In this document: in pieces, positions 28,401-38,770 of the stretch
Numbering within the stretch: the stretch's first letter is position 1
How the letters are laid out: each line of letters starts with the position of its first letter
From: Amblyornis subalaris
Taxonomy: Eukaryota; Chordata; Aves; Passeriformes; Ptilonorhynchidae
Reading direction: 5' to 3'
Length of the DNA: 64,000 bases
Assembly (NCBI GenBank): GCA_018881555.1
Contig: JACAXG010000068.1
Coordinates: 4,392,767 to 4,456,766, forward strand
The notes under the pieces: generated by a model
The model's input: the letters and a program-made list of their open reading frames with translations, nothing else
What the model was told of the DNA's origin: nothing
Databases searched by the model: none
Program-made: the position numbers and the translations under genes

Positions 28401-31400
28401 AGGACGATGGGCAGCAGAGCTGTCACAGCCAAGGGCAGCGCCTCCGTGCACCAGTACAGGGCCATCAGCAGGATCACGTAGAGACATCTTCCTTCCTGCA
28501 AAAGGAGGAGAGAAAAAGTGAGATATGTGGCATTACAGAGACATCTTGTCACTTGGAGACACTTAGACAAGCAAAATGCTCTAGTTACTCCCTCAAGGAT
28601 ACAGTATTTCTCCCAAATCATTTCCATCAAGTGCAACATCTTCCCTGCCTACATTGTGTAAGGGGTTCAGGACCCGTCTAAGACCACAGCAAAACCCAAA
28701 TCCTCCTCGACTGCCCAAGCTTCCCATGTGCAGGGAACTGTCCCACAGTGTTGAATTAGGGTGCTAATCCTCAGCTGGCACTGTTGCTAACATCTTTAGG
28801 TGTCCCAGTATCTGACCCATTTAATGTTTATGCTTGCTTTCTAATTTCCACAGACCGTGCTCTGCATGGCTCTGGAAAAACAGCCTTGGGAGATGTACGT
28901 TCCACACATTTGCAATAGGTGGCACACAGAAAGGTTTCTTTTCTTGGATCAGAGTCTCCCAAGAGATTTCTGAGAAACCATTCCATGGCAACCCATCCCA
29001 GCCCCTACGGAAATCAGTAAATCAAGCACCCTGGTGTCACATCACTTCCTGCGGGCAGGAATTGCCCGGCATCACCCCAGCCTTGGCCAAGGCTGGCAGA
29101 AACCCAGTGCCCCCATGCCGCAGCGTGAATTCATCCATCCACCCAGGAGGCACAAACTAGACCAAAGCCATTTGTCATGACAGCCATGGCCAAAATAATG
29201 AGCAGTGGAAGGAAGTAAGGACAGTGGTCCCAAGCCCAGGATGGGAGAGCCCCAGGGGAGCCCAGCACAGAGCTGGGCTCGGACACGGCAGTGCTGAACA
29301 GGGATATTGTCAGCGACCAATGGGGCAGAGTGCCCACAGCACTATAAATAACTGCTGAAAATCACTTGGAAGCCACAGAACTATTTATTTTATCACTTTT
29401 CCAGCTTGTTGAGCAGGTTGAATTGCTACTCAAAGGCACCTCTGTCCCTCCACTGGGACCTTCCTCCCCTGGACCGAGTCTGGGCTTCTGAGAGGGAGAT
29501 GATGGCTCTGCTCCCTGCCAAGGCTGGGAACAACATGGGCTGGGGGCTGTGGAGGGCTGCATTTTGGGCATAAGGTGGTCTCAGCCACAGCATTTGAGGA
29601 TGCAGCCAGGCACCAGCGCAGATACAGCACAGCCACCACCTACCTGTCCACTTACAAACAATTTGCTNCAGGCCTGGGCTGAATAGGGTCAAAACCAATA
29701 TGTATGTATTGTTCACTACATCTGCAAGTGAGGGTTTGAAAGGTGGACAAAATGACAATTTCTGATTTGCTTTTAGCACTCAGGCTTTGCATTCACAAGA
29801 GGTCCTGCTAGCACAGTCCCAGTGCTTCAGTGCAGGTGGAAATACGAACACAGCAGAACTGAGTGTAACTAGATTTTTTTTTTTCCATACATTAATTGTA
29901 GCAGTGTCAATGCTTCATATGACATGCCCAAGATCTGGGTTTAAGACCCCTTTCAGACCTAATTTTAGATGCCAATAAAATGACATATGAGATAGTGTGA
30001 AGTAAAACCCTCAGGCTCAGCTCAGCCCTGGCGCCTGGCAGCTCCCACGGGCTCCCCGTGCTTCACTTCCCCCAAACCAGCAGGACCAGAGCAGCAAACC
30101 TGGCAGTGCTAAACTTCACAAAAATAAAGAAACATGTTTTAAAGTGTTTGCCACCAGATTAGTGATTTCATTCCTGTGCCAACTGAGAATTCCTCTTTAC
30201 TATGGTTCTTTTTACACGCCAAAGAAATAGCTTTGTTCTCAGTAAGCTCTTTTCCATTTGATCTCTAAAGGCCATATAGACATTTTTTTTCTCCCACTGG
30301 CAAAATATTCTTGGTTCCTTCAAGGAAAGTTGCACTGAAGTCTACTTCAAAACAAAGACACTTTGGGTCTTACAAAACTAGAACAACTGAAAATATTTAA
30401 CAGTGCCTTAATACAAGAGCATATCAGTGAAGGCTTTAATTGATTTTATGAAATAGATGATGTACAATTTAGAAAACTAATTATAAGTAACGGATATTTA
30501 TTCTCCAGTGTATGGAGAATGTTCTGGAAAACATTGCAATGAAACACAGCATCAATCTAATAACTCATCTTCACTGCAAGATCAAAAGCCAATGGGTAAA
30601 ACCAAAACAGGGCAGAAAGAACTGGTATGTGGAAGGCTTCCCTGAATTTTTGAAACCTGTATGGATCAACAGTAAACCACTTGAAGAAAGCTGTAGTGCT
30701 GTTTATCCAATTTATTCTGCCCTAAAAGAGGACAAATTGCAGCTATATTAAAATAGGTTTTTCATTTAAGATAGGACCGTCATTGAACAAAAAAGGAACA
30801 AGACCACTCCAGAATAATTTCAATTTGGACCAAGTACTCCCCAGAATAAAAAAAAAAAAGTAAAGCCATCATTGAAATTGAACCAAACTCTATATGAAAT
30901 TAAAAGCTTTTTGCTATTGAGATATTTTGCAAATGTTAATTAATTAATGTCCCCAGTGTCCAGTGTGTTTGGCTAGTACACAAACAATTGATGTCTATAT
31001 AACCTGTGTCAAAGTTACAAGATGCTTATATAACCTGAATTATAACTTTCTATCTGAATTGTAACTTTTTATACAATATAATAGCCAGTATGTAACTAAT
31101 TAATTACTTAGTGCTTAAATAAGCAGAAACTCACCAGGTGGATAGTTTCAAGACAGACAAGTAAAGCTATAAATTAGTCAAGTATAGCTATACTAGAAAG
31201 CTACAGGACGTACTGATGAAAAGCTGGCAGAGATAAAGCCAATTATCCACAAAGTAAAAGAATTCGGACNGGTTGGATCCAGAAAGGACTATTTCACCGT
31301 AACAGCGCATACTCTGATGACAAAGTTGAAAAGTTCAGATGCGAGGAAGACCTTGAGCCTTCCTCAGTGAAGATCCCCAAGACCACCTAAATTGGGGAGG

Positions 31401-34400
31401 TGCAAGCACAGTGAAAAAGAACTATTTATGGCCATGCCATAAAAGTATGTAAATTATTTCTGGCATGTATATGATGATGTTGTAATGACATAATGATATT
31501 CAGCAGTACCTACTGTATAAATAAGCTATGACATGTGACAAAGGTGGGTGAGTTAGGTGGAAATATCCCCCTCCCCACCGGCGCTGTAATAAACAAATAC
31601 CTGCTCAATAGACACCAGTCTATCGGGTTTTATCTTTGGCTTATCTTTTTGGGCATCACAATAAATGCTAACAAATGTCAGGTGAATGGTCCTTAAGGGA
31701 TTTGACCATAGTGCCCCAGGACAGGCTGAGCTGCATCTGCTGCTCTGTGTGGCACCATCACCCCCACATGATCTTTATCCTTCAATCCCTTGTCTACATC
31801 ACTGTCAAGACTTCTGCTACTTCTTGGACCTCCCTGCAGCTTCATATTTATATTTTTCAACAGAATTATATCAAAGTTCATGGGGGAAAATGGTGGCACA
31901 TATGAACTTTAAAATGGATCTTGTGATCAAGTTAATTTTATAACCATTTAATGATTTCCAGGGAAGAGCTCATGGCTCTGGACTGCAGCAGCTCTTCTTG
32001 TTGCTCAAGAGCCTTGGGATCGACCTCTGCCCCTCCAGACACAGATCCTGTCTTTGCTACACTGAAAGCACTGAGCTATGGCAGGGGAGGCCAAGCCACG
32101 AGGTAGTCTTCTGTGGGCCGGAGAACTGGAGGTTTCTGGAAAGGGCAGATGAGGTGCCCCAGGGAAAGGAGGCTCTGGCAGGGAATGTGGGTCAGGTAAG
32201 GTGAGCTGGCTCACCCAGGCATAGCACCAAGATACAGGCATAAGCCACCAGACCCCACTGCCAGCCAGAAAGGTACACCAGGATCTTCAGCTGGACCTTG
32301 TTCTCCGTCAGATCCAGTGCCCACAGCTTCTCCAGCAGCCAGACTCAGCGCTCAAAGCAGCCCTATCCTGGCCCTGCCAAACTTTGGATTTTCTCCATCA
32401 GCCTCTGAACGCTCCATGGTCATCATAGCCCCATCACCCCCACACAGGCTCCCCCACCACCCTATGACCAGGCAAATGAGTGGCAGACAGGGATCCCCCA
32501 GGACCTCGATCCCAATACCAAGAGATATTTTGGCTGAATCAGAGCTTTTCAAGCCCTTTTATCCCACTGTTATCACAAAGAAACATCCTATCTGTGATGT
32601 ACGGAACTACTTAGTGCAAAAAAAAGGCACTGAGTGTTCTCATGTCACAGCTGGGACTGTGCTAGCGGCCACCTTACGCTCACTGCCTGTTCTCCAGCAG
32701 GATAGATATGTGAATCTGATTTCTACTAACCCAGCTCCTACAAACATTATGTAATCTGGACATAACCCAAGCCCTGTTTACCAATCTTCCTGCCAATGGA
32801 GTAGTTTTGCTCCTGCTGGCTATTTGCAGAATGGCTAGGAAGCGGCCAGTAACACAAGGCCACAAGCTGCAAGAGTTTCAGGGAACCTATTTTCCTCTGC
32901 TAAAATGACATGCAGCTTATTAAACATTTTTATTTACACCTCTTGAAGTATATTGTAGTTGGCAAAAAAAAGAAAAAAAGAATAGTTTTCTCTATTTTAA
33001 AAATGAGACAGCTGAAGCTCAGATAAAGTGGGCAAAATGAGTGTGTGACAAAAAGTCACCAACTCAACAAATTGCAGCCTGGTAGACTCTCACTGGTCTT
33101 GTCAACTTTCACATGTCCCATACACATAAATATCACATTAACCACCTTGGCTGTGGGTAGCCAGGCCACTAGCTGTATTCAGAGATTGCCATCTCCCACC
33201 TTTTTTTTTTTTAATCTACTTCCCCAGGCGGGCTACAGATCAGCCTGACCTGTGATCAGCATCCCTGGTGATCCCCATCTGCCCTGAGGCTTGTAGAAAT
33301 GCACCCAGTATACAAAACTTCTCAGGCAGCTCTTGCACAATTATCATACGGAAGTTGCTGAAACCTGTAGATTTTAAAGTAGCCAGGGTCGGATGTATGA
33401 AATTTTTAGTTTCCCTTTAGTTACTGTCACAGTAAAAATATTTATTATCAGTCAACTTCTTATGCTATAGGACTGTACTATGAGAACTTTGATGAGTACA
33501 GACCAAAAATGCTTCACTGAATATGGCTTTTCTGCATTGTCCATCTGGCAACAAATTATCACGGGTTGGATTCCTTTGATGAACATTTGTGTTCATCACC
33601 CTCAACACCCTGCCCAGGGATTTCTTCCTCAATTCTTCTGCATCCCTTTTCACAGAACCATAGAATCACTTAATTTGAAAAAGACCTTTACAATCATTGA
33701 GTCCAACCATTGCAGACACGTGCAGGAATCAGGCAGACATATTTTACATACAGTCAGGTTTTCCTTAGCTTCCCGTTAATATTGACTCTTGTCCACTTCC
33801 CTTTCCCCTAACCCAAGTATTGCTGCTTTCACATCCTCCCTGTGCCAGATTGCTCTTTGCCAGGCTTGCCCTCTCTCTGGACTGAAGCTCACAGAGGATA
33901 TGGTAAAATGTAGGCACTCTACTTTCAGTTATCGCTCTCTTTCCCCATTGAAGTTCTTCCTCTCATCTTTTAACTGACCACAGGCCAGTTTCATAAAACT
34001 GGAAGAATTCTAAATCATCATGCACATACATAGCAGAGATGGACTTTGTATTTGAAATGTATAATCAGGCTACAATAACTTATTTCTCCTGCCAGGCTGC
34101 TCTCTAGACTACTCCATGCCATGTTCCTGCTGTGCTCTCCAGCCCAGGATCCAACTCCTCTCCACCTCTCAGGACACCCTGCTTCCAGCCCACCGTCCCA
34201 CTTGTCTACATTTGCATCACCCCTCTGCCCACAAAGACACCCTTCACGCTCTTTGCTTTCCAGTGCAAGCATTGTAATTCTTCTTCTGGAAGTTCTTAAA
34301 GTCTCCTTGTTCTAACCAGGAGGACCCATTACATCCAAGTTAATTTTAAATTGCTCTATGGCCACCGAGGAAGTCAAGTCTGTTTTCTGAAGGCACTGGG

Positions 34401-37400
34401 CCCTATTTGCCTGCTCAGAGCTCCTTTTAGCAGATTTGGCTGCCTCAGCTGTTACCAAGCCAAGAGGCTGTAGACATTGAGTTCATTAGAAGCTGTTGGA
34501 ACAAGCTCTTTGCACAGCTCATTAAAAGTGCCCCCATGCCCCTTCCAGCAGAACAGTTCCTCCAGCCCCTCCTGCCCTGCCCCAGCTCTTTGCAATCATT
34601 CACAGCCCTCCGAGCAGGGGGGTCGCAGGCACTTCCACTCACGGGACAAATATTCAGCCATTTCAGCAGCAACCAGAGCGTGAGGTGACACACAGATCCT
34701 TGTGCAGAGAACTGGCTCCTGGGAAGTGGCTCCACACAGAGCATTTCCGTCTGCTGCCTGATATGATGGACACAAGCCACTGTTCCAGACATGGCTCGGG
34801 GAGCACACCCTGAGGTCTCAGCAAACCCACCTACCAAGCAGAAATTTCATTTCTCTGTTTAAGAGAAAGGAGGTTGTAGACAAACCACTTACACAAGTCT
34901 CCCTCTCCACAACCACAACCTATAGAGGCCATCAAACAAAAACAAGGGCAATTAATGTAACACCAGCACCAATGCCAGCCCTGTCACTGCCCCTCTGTGA
35001 AGGGACTGACATAGGGATGTGGAGAACAACTTCAGCAGGGTGACAGCTGGCAAGAGCTTTAATCACAGCTTGAAGATGTGGATGCTGGAGTCCATCAGCA
35101 GTAAGCAAGACCAGACTTGATGAATGATTTTTCTCAAAGGATTTTGTTTCTAGGGACACATCACTTAGATGTACGTTTCACTGGAAGATCCACTGCACCC
35201 ACACCACAGGGAAGGACACACTAATCCAAGAAGCCACATCCTATTGTGTTATATCAGCTTTAAGTCAAGACTTCTTGGTCTCCAGATCCAAGTGAAATGC
35301 TACTCGTGAAGCCAAAGCTGAGGTGGCTTTTTATGGTGGCAATCCCTTGGGAGATTAAAATTGCTGAGCATCCCAGTAGGGAGAAGGTAAATGGTGACAT
35401 GATGCGGGAACAGATTTTAGAATCCACAGAGGTGCCTGTAAGACACCTCCTCATCCTGAGACCAGCAAGAGCTGAGTCTCACTGCTCCTCATCTCCTGCC
35501 AGTTTCTGTTATGCCCTGCCGGACAGCATTCTGACCATCTCAGCAGGANCACACGGTTCTGCAGCTCGTTCAACTCTCCCACGTTTCAGATGTGCAAATA
35601 CTTAGCAGCATCACAGTTGTTACAGTGACTGCACCTCACCCAGGAGCTCCTCCTGTCCCAGCCTGTTTTCCCTGGATGCCCTGCCTGAGGCAGACTCCCA
35701 GTAATGCCAGCAGCAGCCCAGTCAGTTGAATTCCTGCTGAACACCTGGAGCAGCTCTTGCGACCTGGCTGCCCAGGGCAGCGCGAGGCCGGACTCGAGTC
35801 CTGTGTCAGACCAACCGCCTGACTCGGGCAGTGCAGCCGAGGGCATGCCTTTGCCATCACGTGCCAGGACAACTTCCACACTCTGCCACCCCTGGTCCCC
35901 TGCCTGCTGACCCCTCGCCTGTTCCTCCCCCTCGGTGTTTTCACACTGTGATTAGAAGCATAACTTGCTCCTTCCTCTCCCACCGCCCCTTGCGGCTCAG
36001 GCCGCGGACAGAGGGTCAGGCAAGCTCCAGACGTCAGAACTTAATCCCCTGTTGATGCAACAGCAAGTTTTCTTTCTTGCTGAACAAGTGAGAGAGTAGT
36101 GTTGAAACCCTGGATGAATCATTGACCCCTGAACATGAACAGATACAATTGTGTACAGGAGCTCACAGCTACAGGTTCACCCNTATGCCAGACCCTGGGA
36201 GAACTTGGGGAAGCTGCAATTGGACTCACCCGAAACGTTGCCCTGGTTAACACCCATGTGAGCATCCAAGTTTTGACAGGCACCAGCACAGTGCCACTGC
36301 TACCAGCTGTGATGCATTTAGAACCCATGGAGAATGAAGAATAGACCCCCAAGGCGAGCAGCAGAGCAGCCAGCTCTGACAGGGTCTCCTTTTTTTACCA
36401 CAGCTGCCTCACTGCTTTGCCACCCTCTCAGCTACAAACACTTCCACTTTCCCAACACCATTTTTTTAAAATAAAACAGCATTGATCAGACTGGACTCTG
36501 CATGAGATCCTCCATGGATTGCATCCTGGAGCAGGCTACCAGCTCACTGGAGGAGCTGAGTGGGTGTGAACAGCACCATTACACCAGCAGAGACTTTTTT
36601 TCTTCTGTGCACATAGAGAAATCCCTTTCCTGAACACTCAAATCTTTACACAGCCTGTGTGACACTATACAATTCTAGCAGCACATAGAGCATCTAGATC
36701 GAGAGCCTTCCCACTGCACTGGGTTCATCTCTTATTTATTCTCAGATTCTCTAATTAACCCCTGCACGGTCCAGACACGAGCTTGCACTTAATGTACAGT
36801 GCATCTCCTCATCCTCTAACCACGTCTCACAATTTTTACCATATCTCACAATTTTACAAGTGCCANAGTCAAACAAGATACTATTAAATANGCTTGAAGT
36901 CATTTGTTCAGCTATTGAAAATGAACATAGAAATGTAACTATTTGCTTATAAATCTGCAAGGGAATTAAGTACCTGTTGTGCAATGTGCTTTCTGCTCCT
37001 CGAGGCAGACATTTAACACAGTCCTATTCATAAGTCAGCCAATAATNGAAAATAGAAAAAAAAAAAAGCGAGATCAAATCCAAAGAAATTTCTCTTAATA
37101 TATGATGTCATTAAATAAAGCAATGGTCATTCTATATTATTTTTTAATTTCAGAGGTTTATTTTGTATCTCAAACCAGAAGGTTTCACCTGACGAGCACT
37201 GTACAGGCAGAAGTAAGTGCCAACTTTGTGTCCTTACGGCACCTGAACTATTCTATAATCACTAAGTACTCATCATTACTTATTTTCTGATGTAAATAAA
37301 GTCATCCTCAAAGTCATTCTCAGATGGATCTGAGTCAGAACATGAGGGTGAAATCCTGCTCGCACTGAAGCCAACCATGCAAAATTCCACAGTGACTTGG

Positions 37401-38556
37401 AACTTCTACCCAGGGCTCAGAGGTTCCTGGTGCAGAAGAGCTGTGTACGTAGGACAGCCACAAAAATCCTCCAGCCTCCAAAGTCTTGTCACAGATTGCT
37501 TAATGTGCAACTCAACACACATGCTAAAGCACAAACCTTAACAGGAGACCATTTTGTCCACATTTACAAAACGCCACTTATCTCACTCACAAAGCCTTTT
37601 CAGATACGGCACCAAAGGTCCCCCTGAGAGTCGCCCACAGCGGTGTGGGCAGCACTCCTGTCCCCCTGGCATTCCCAGCCCTGCAGCACAAACGGCAGGA
37701 CAGCTCTGCAGGTCCCTGTCCCACTGCTCGCACCACTCCCCGATGCCACTCCCATTGCTAAGGGGATGGGACAGCGATGCCAGGCAGTATCAGAGCACCG
37801 GGCACTTACCTTCTACCCCAGCTCTGCAAGCCCCTCGCTGGGTGATGCTGGTCTTGCCTCAGTTTCCCGAGCTGCCATNTGGGCAGCACTGATAAAAACT
37901 ACAGGGTAGTTGGGTACCAGCAAGCAGCACTAATTATTACCACTGAGCTTGAGCTGATGCTGGACCATAGGATCTTTCCACCTCCCAATGTCTATATAAG
38001 TAACATTAAACACAGTTCATGTTATCTATCCCTTCTTCNCCCTAAAAACCTGAAGCGACCCCAGGATGCCCCCTCCATTCGCACTCTAAGGTGGTGCAGA
38101 AGGGTGAGGAGCTGTGGCAGCCCACACTCTTTGCTGTCCCCTCTCTCCATGGTCCAACCCTGGCAGGTAGCAGGGTGACCCTCTCGAAAGCCAAATACTG
38201 CAGGTGCTGAGGCAAGAGGGGGCACAGAGCACCCAGGCTGTGTCACCAGGGCAGAGCCCCACAGCTCCCAGAGTGTAACGCCGCTCCAGACGCTTGGTCC
38301 GCGCCCCGAGTCAGCGTCCCCACTTTGTGCTCCTNGTCCGTGGCCCCACTTGATGCTCCGCAGTCTGTGGGTGCCCGTGCCCCTCTGTGCCCCGCAGCGG
38401 GTGTCCCCATCCCGCGGTGCCCACCCGCGGCCCCGTGCGCGGTACCTTGGCGGGGAGGCTGAGCAGGACGGGCACCAGCGCCAGCGGCGCGCACAGCAGC
38501 ACCACGAACCTCCGCACGCTCCACGCCTTCTTCACCAGCGCCCCCAGCGCCGCCAT
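13228..38556 (-). CDS. SLC13A3: SLC13A3 (NaDC3), Na+-coupled di/tricarboxylate transporter, complete in 13 coding exons
   Basis: High-affinity sodium/dicarboxylate symporter of the DASS (SLC13) family. In mammals it imports succinate, alpha-ketoglutarate, N-acetylaspartate and related acids across the basolateral membrane of kidney tubule, and also in liver and astrocytes. Thirteen minus-strand exons splice into 605 codons plus stop, with every junction in frame and GT-AG; human NaDC3 is 602 aa. The two family SNT motifs that bind Na+ and carboxylate are intact at S143-N144-T145 (WLSNTAST) and S483-N484-T485 ([10 protein letters not shown]). Other signatures are [41 protein letters not shown] and [13 protein letters not shown]. 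Two N-glycosylation sequons lie in the C-terminal tail, N586-A-T and N596-V-T. The loop before exon 5 is poorly conserved, as is usual. Nothing indicates damage. Intron 1 is about 10 kb; the others are much shorter. Confidence 0.97.
14008..14145 (-). CDS. SLC13A3: SLC13A3 exon 12
   Basis: 46 codons, phase 0 at both ends. Encodes residues 499-544, including [20 protein letters not shown] and GHLMVKDM. The donor is ATG|GTAAGT. Confidence 0.96.
14484..14645 (-). CDS. SLC13A3: SLC13A3 exon 11
   Basis: 54 codons, phase 0. Encodes residues 445-498 with [10 protein letters not shown], the second SNT motif (S483-N484-T485) and FLPVLAEL. Flanked by CTCCTGCAG-type acceptor sequence and a CTG|GTAAGG donor. 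Confidence 0.96.
14976..15088 (-). CDS. SLC13A3: SLC13A3 exon 10
   Basis: Encodes residues 407-444: [20 protein letters not shown], then the glycine-rich [14 protein letters not shown]. Acceptor TTGTTTAG|CA, donor GAG|GTGAGG. Confidence 0.96.
16325..16422 (-). CDS. SLC13A3: SLC13A3 exon 9
   Basis: Encodes residues 374-407, [20 protein letters not shown] followed by [11 protein letters not shown]. Acceptor GGACAG|GTTTGTC, donor AAAG|GTGAGT. Confidence 0.96.
17410..17514 (-). CDS. SLC13A3: SLC13A3 exon 8
   Basis: Encodes residues 339-374, [20 protein letters not shown] then [15 protein letters not shown]. Acceptor ATTTCAG|GTTTGC, donor CCTGG|GTGAGA. Confidence 0.96.
19239..19334 (-). CDS. SLC13A3: SLC13A3 exon 7
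   Basis: Encodes residues 307-339, the hydrophilic loop [20 protein letters not shown] then [12 protein letters not shown]. Acceptor CTTGGTAG|GGGC, donor ACAAA|GTGAGT. Confidence 0.95.
21679..21804 (-). CDS. SLC13A3: SLC13A3 exon 6
   Basis: Encodes residues 265-307, [20 protein letters not shown] then a helix ending [13 protein letters not shown]. Acceptor GCTTAG|TTATTTTCC, donor CTGAG|GTATGT. Confidence 0.95.
22698..22883 (-). CDS. SLC13A3: SLC13A3 exon 5
   Basis: Encodes residues 203-265: an acidic loop with [15 protein letters not shown], then the conserved [20 protein letters not shown]. Acceptor TTTTAAAG|CAAAG is purine-rich and weak, but it keeps frame. Donor AAGAG|GTAGGG. Confidence 0.93.
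23612..23678 (-). CDS. SLC13A3: SLC13A3 exon 4
   Basis: A 67-bp exon encoding residues 181-203, which include [14 protein letters not shown] and align with the human [14 protein letters not shown] loop. Acceptor CTTTTTCAG|CATC, donor GAGGA|GTAAGT. Confidence 0.94.
27732..27895 (-). CDS. SLC13A3: SLC13A3 exon 3
   Basis: Encodes residues 126-181, [20 protein letters not shown] with the first SNT motif, then [18 protein letters not shown] and a charged loop. Acceptor CTGTTTCAG|AC, donor CCAAG|GTAATT. Confidence 0.96.
28230..28495 (-). CDS. SLC13A3: SLC13A3 exon 2
   Basis: Encodes residues 38-126: [60 protein letters not shown]. Acceptor TTCCTGCAG-type before GAAGG, donor CCAG|GTGACT. Confidence 0.97.
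30948..31658 (+). mobile_element. Solo-LTR-like element in SLC13A3 intron 1
   Basis: About 0.7 kb that ends like a retroviral LTR: a TATA-type CTGTATAAATAAGC near 31515, AATAAA at about 31582, a short U5-like tail and a terminal CA at 31657-31658. The element is AT-rich and non-coding. The left edge (a TG at 30948) is approximate, and I found no clear target-site duplication, so the limits are uncertain. It lies antisense to SLC13A3. Confidence 0.55.
33650..33715 (-). repeat. CR1 3'-end fragment
   Basis: Contains CAGAACCATAGAATCACTTA followed by AAAAAGACC and GAGTCCAACCATTGC, the reverse complement of the CR1 3' terminus with its ATTCTATG-type tail. Only about 65 bp survive. Confidence 0.85.
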
Positions 38557-38770
38557 CCCGCACCCATCACGGCATCCGCCGCCGCGCACCCGCTTTATCC
38601 CCCGGGAACGGCCCTCCCGATGGGCGGGACCCCCCCGGGACCCCCCCGCCCTTCCCCGCCCCGTGTCGCCAACCGGGAGGGGCCCCGCGGCACTGCGTCC
38701 CGCTATACCGCTTTCCATCCCCTATACCCGCCCTTTATACGGCCCCTATATCGCCCTCCTTCCACCATCT
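38280..38770 (-). promoter_or_regulatory. SLC13A3 promoter and CpG island with TATA-like array
   Basis: GC- and CpG-rich DNA around exon 1. GC boxes (GGGCGG) lie near 38621. On the minus strand GTATAAAGGG at 38731-38740 resembles a TATA box about 180 bp upstream of the ATG. Three further CTATA motifs sit at roughly 38703, 38723 and 38746. The TSS is inferred near 38700 and was not observed. Confidence 0.55.
38446..38556 (-). CDS. SLC13A3: SLC13A3 exon 1 (start codon)
   Basis: 37 codons, [20 protein letters not shown] and the rest of the first helix, ending LPAK. Closely matches the human N-terminus (MAALAAAAKKVWSARR). Donor CCAAG|GTACC. The ATG at 38554-38556 is in a GCGGGATGG context. Confidence 0.97.

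Larger units (their letters stand above)
28496..38445 (-). other. SLC13A3 intron 1 (about 10 kb)
   Basis: The largest intron of the gene. It contains an LTR-like element at about 30948-31658 and a short CR1 tail at about 33650-33715. A moderately GC-rich patch lies near 35700-36050. I recognise no coding exon inside. Confidence 0.85.
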
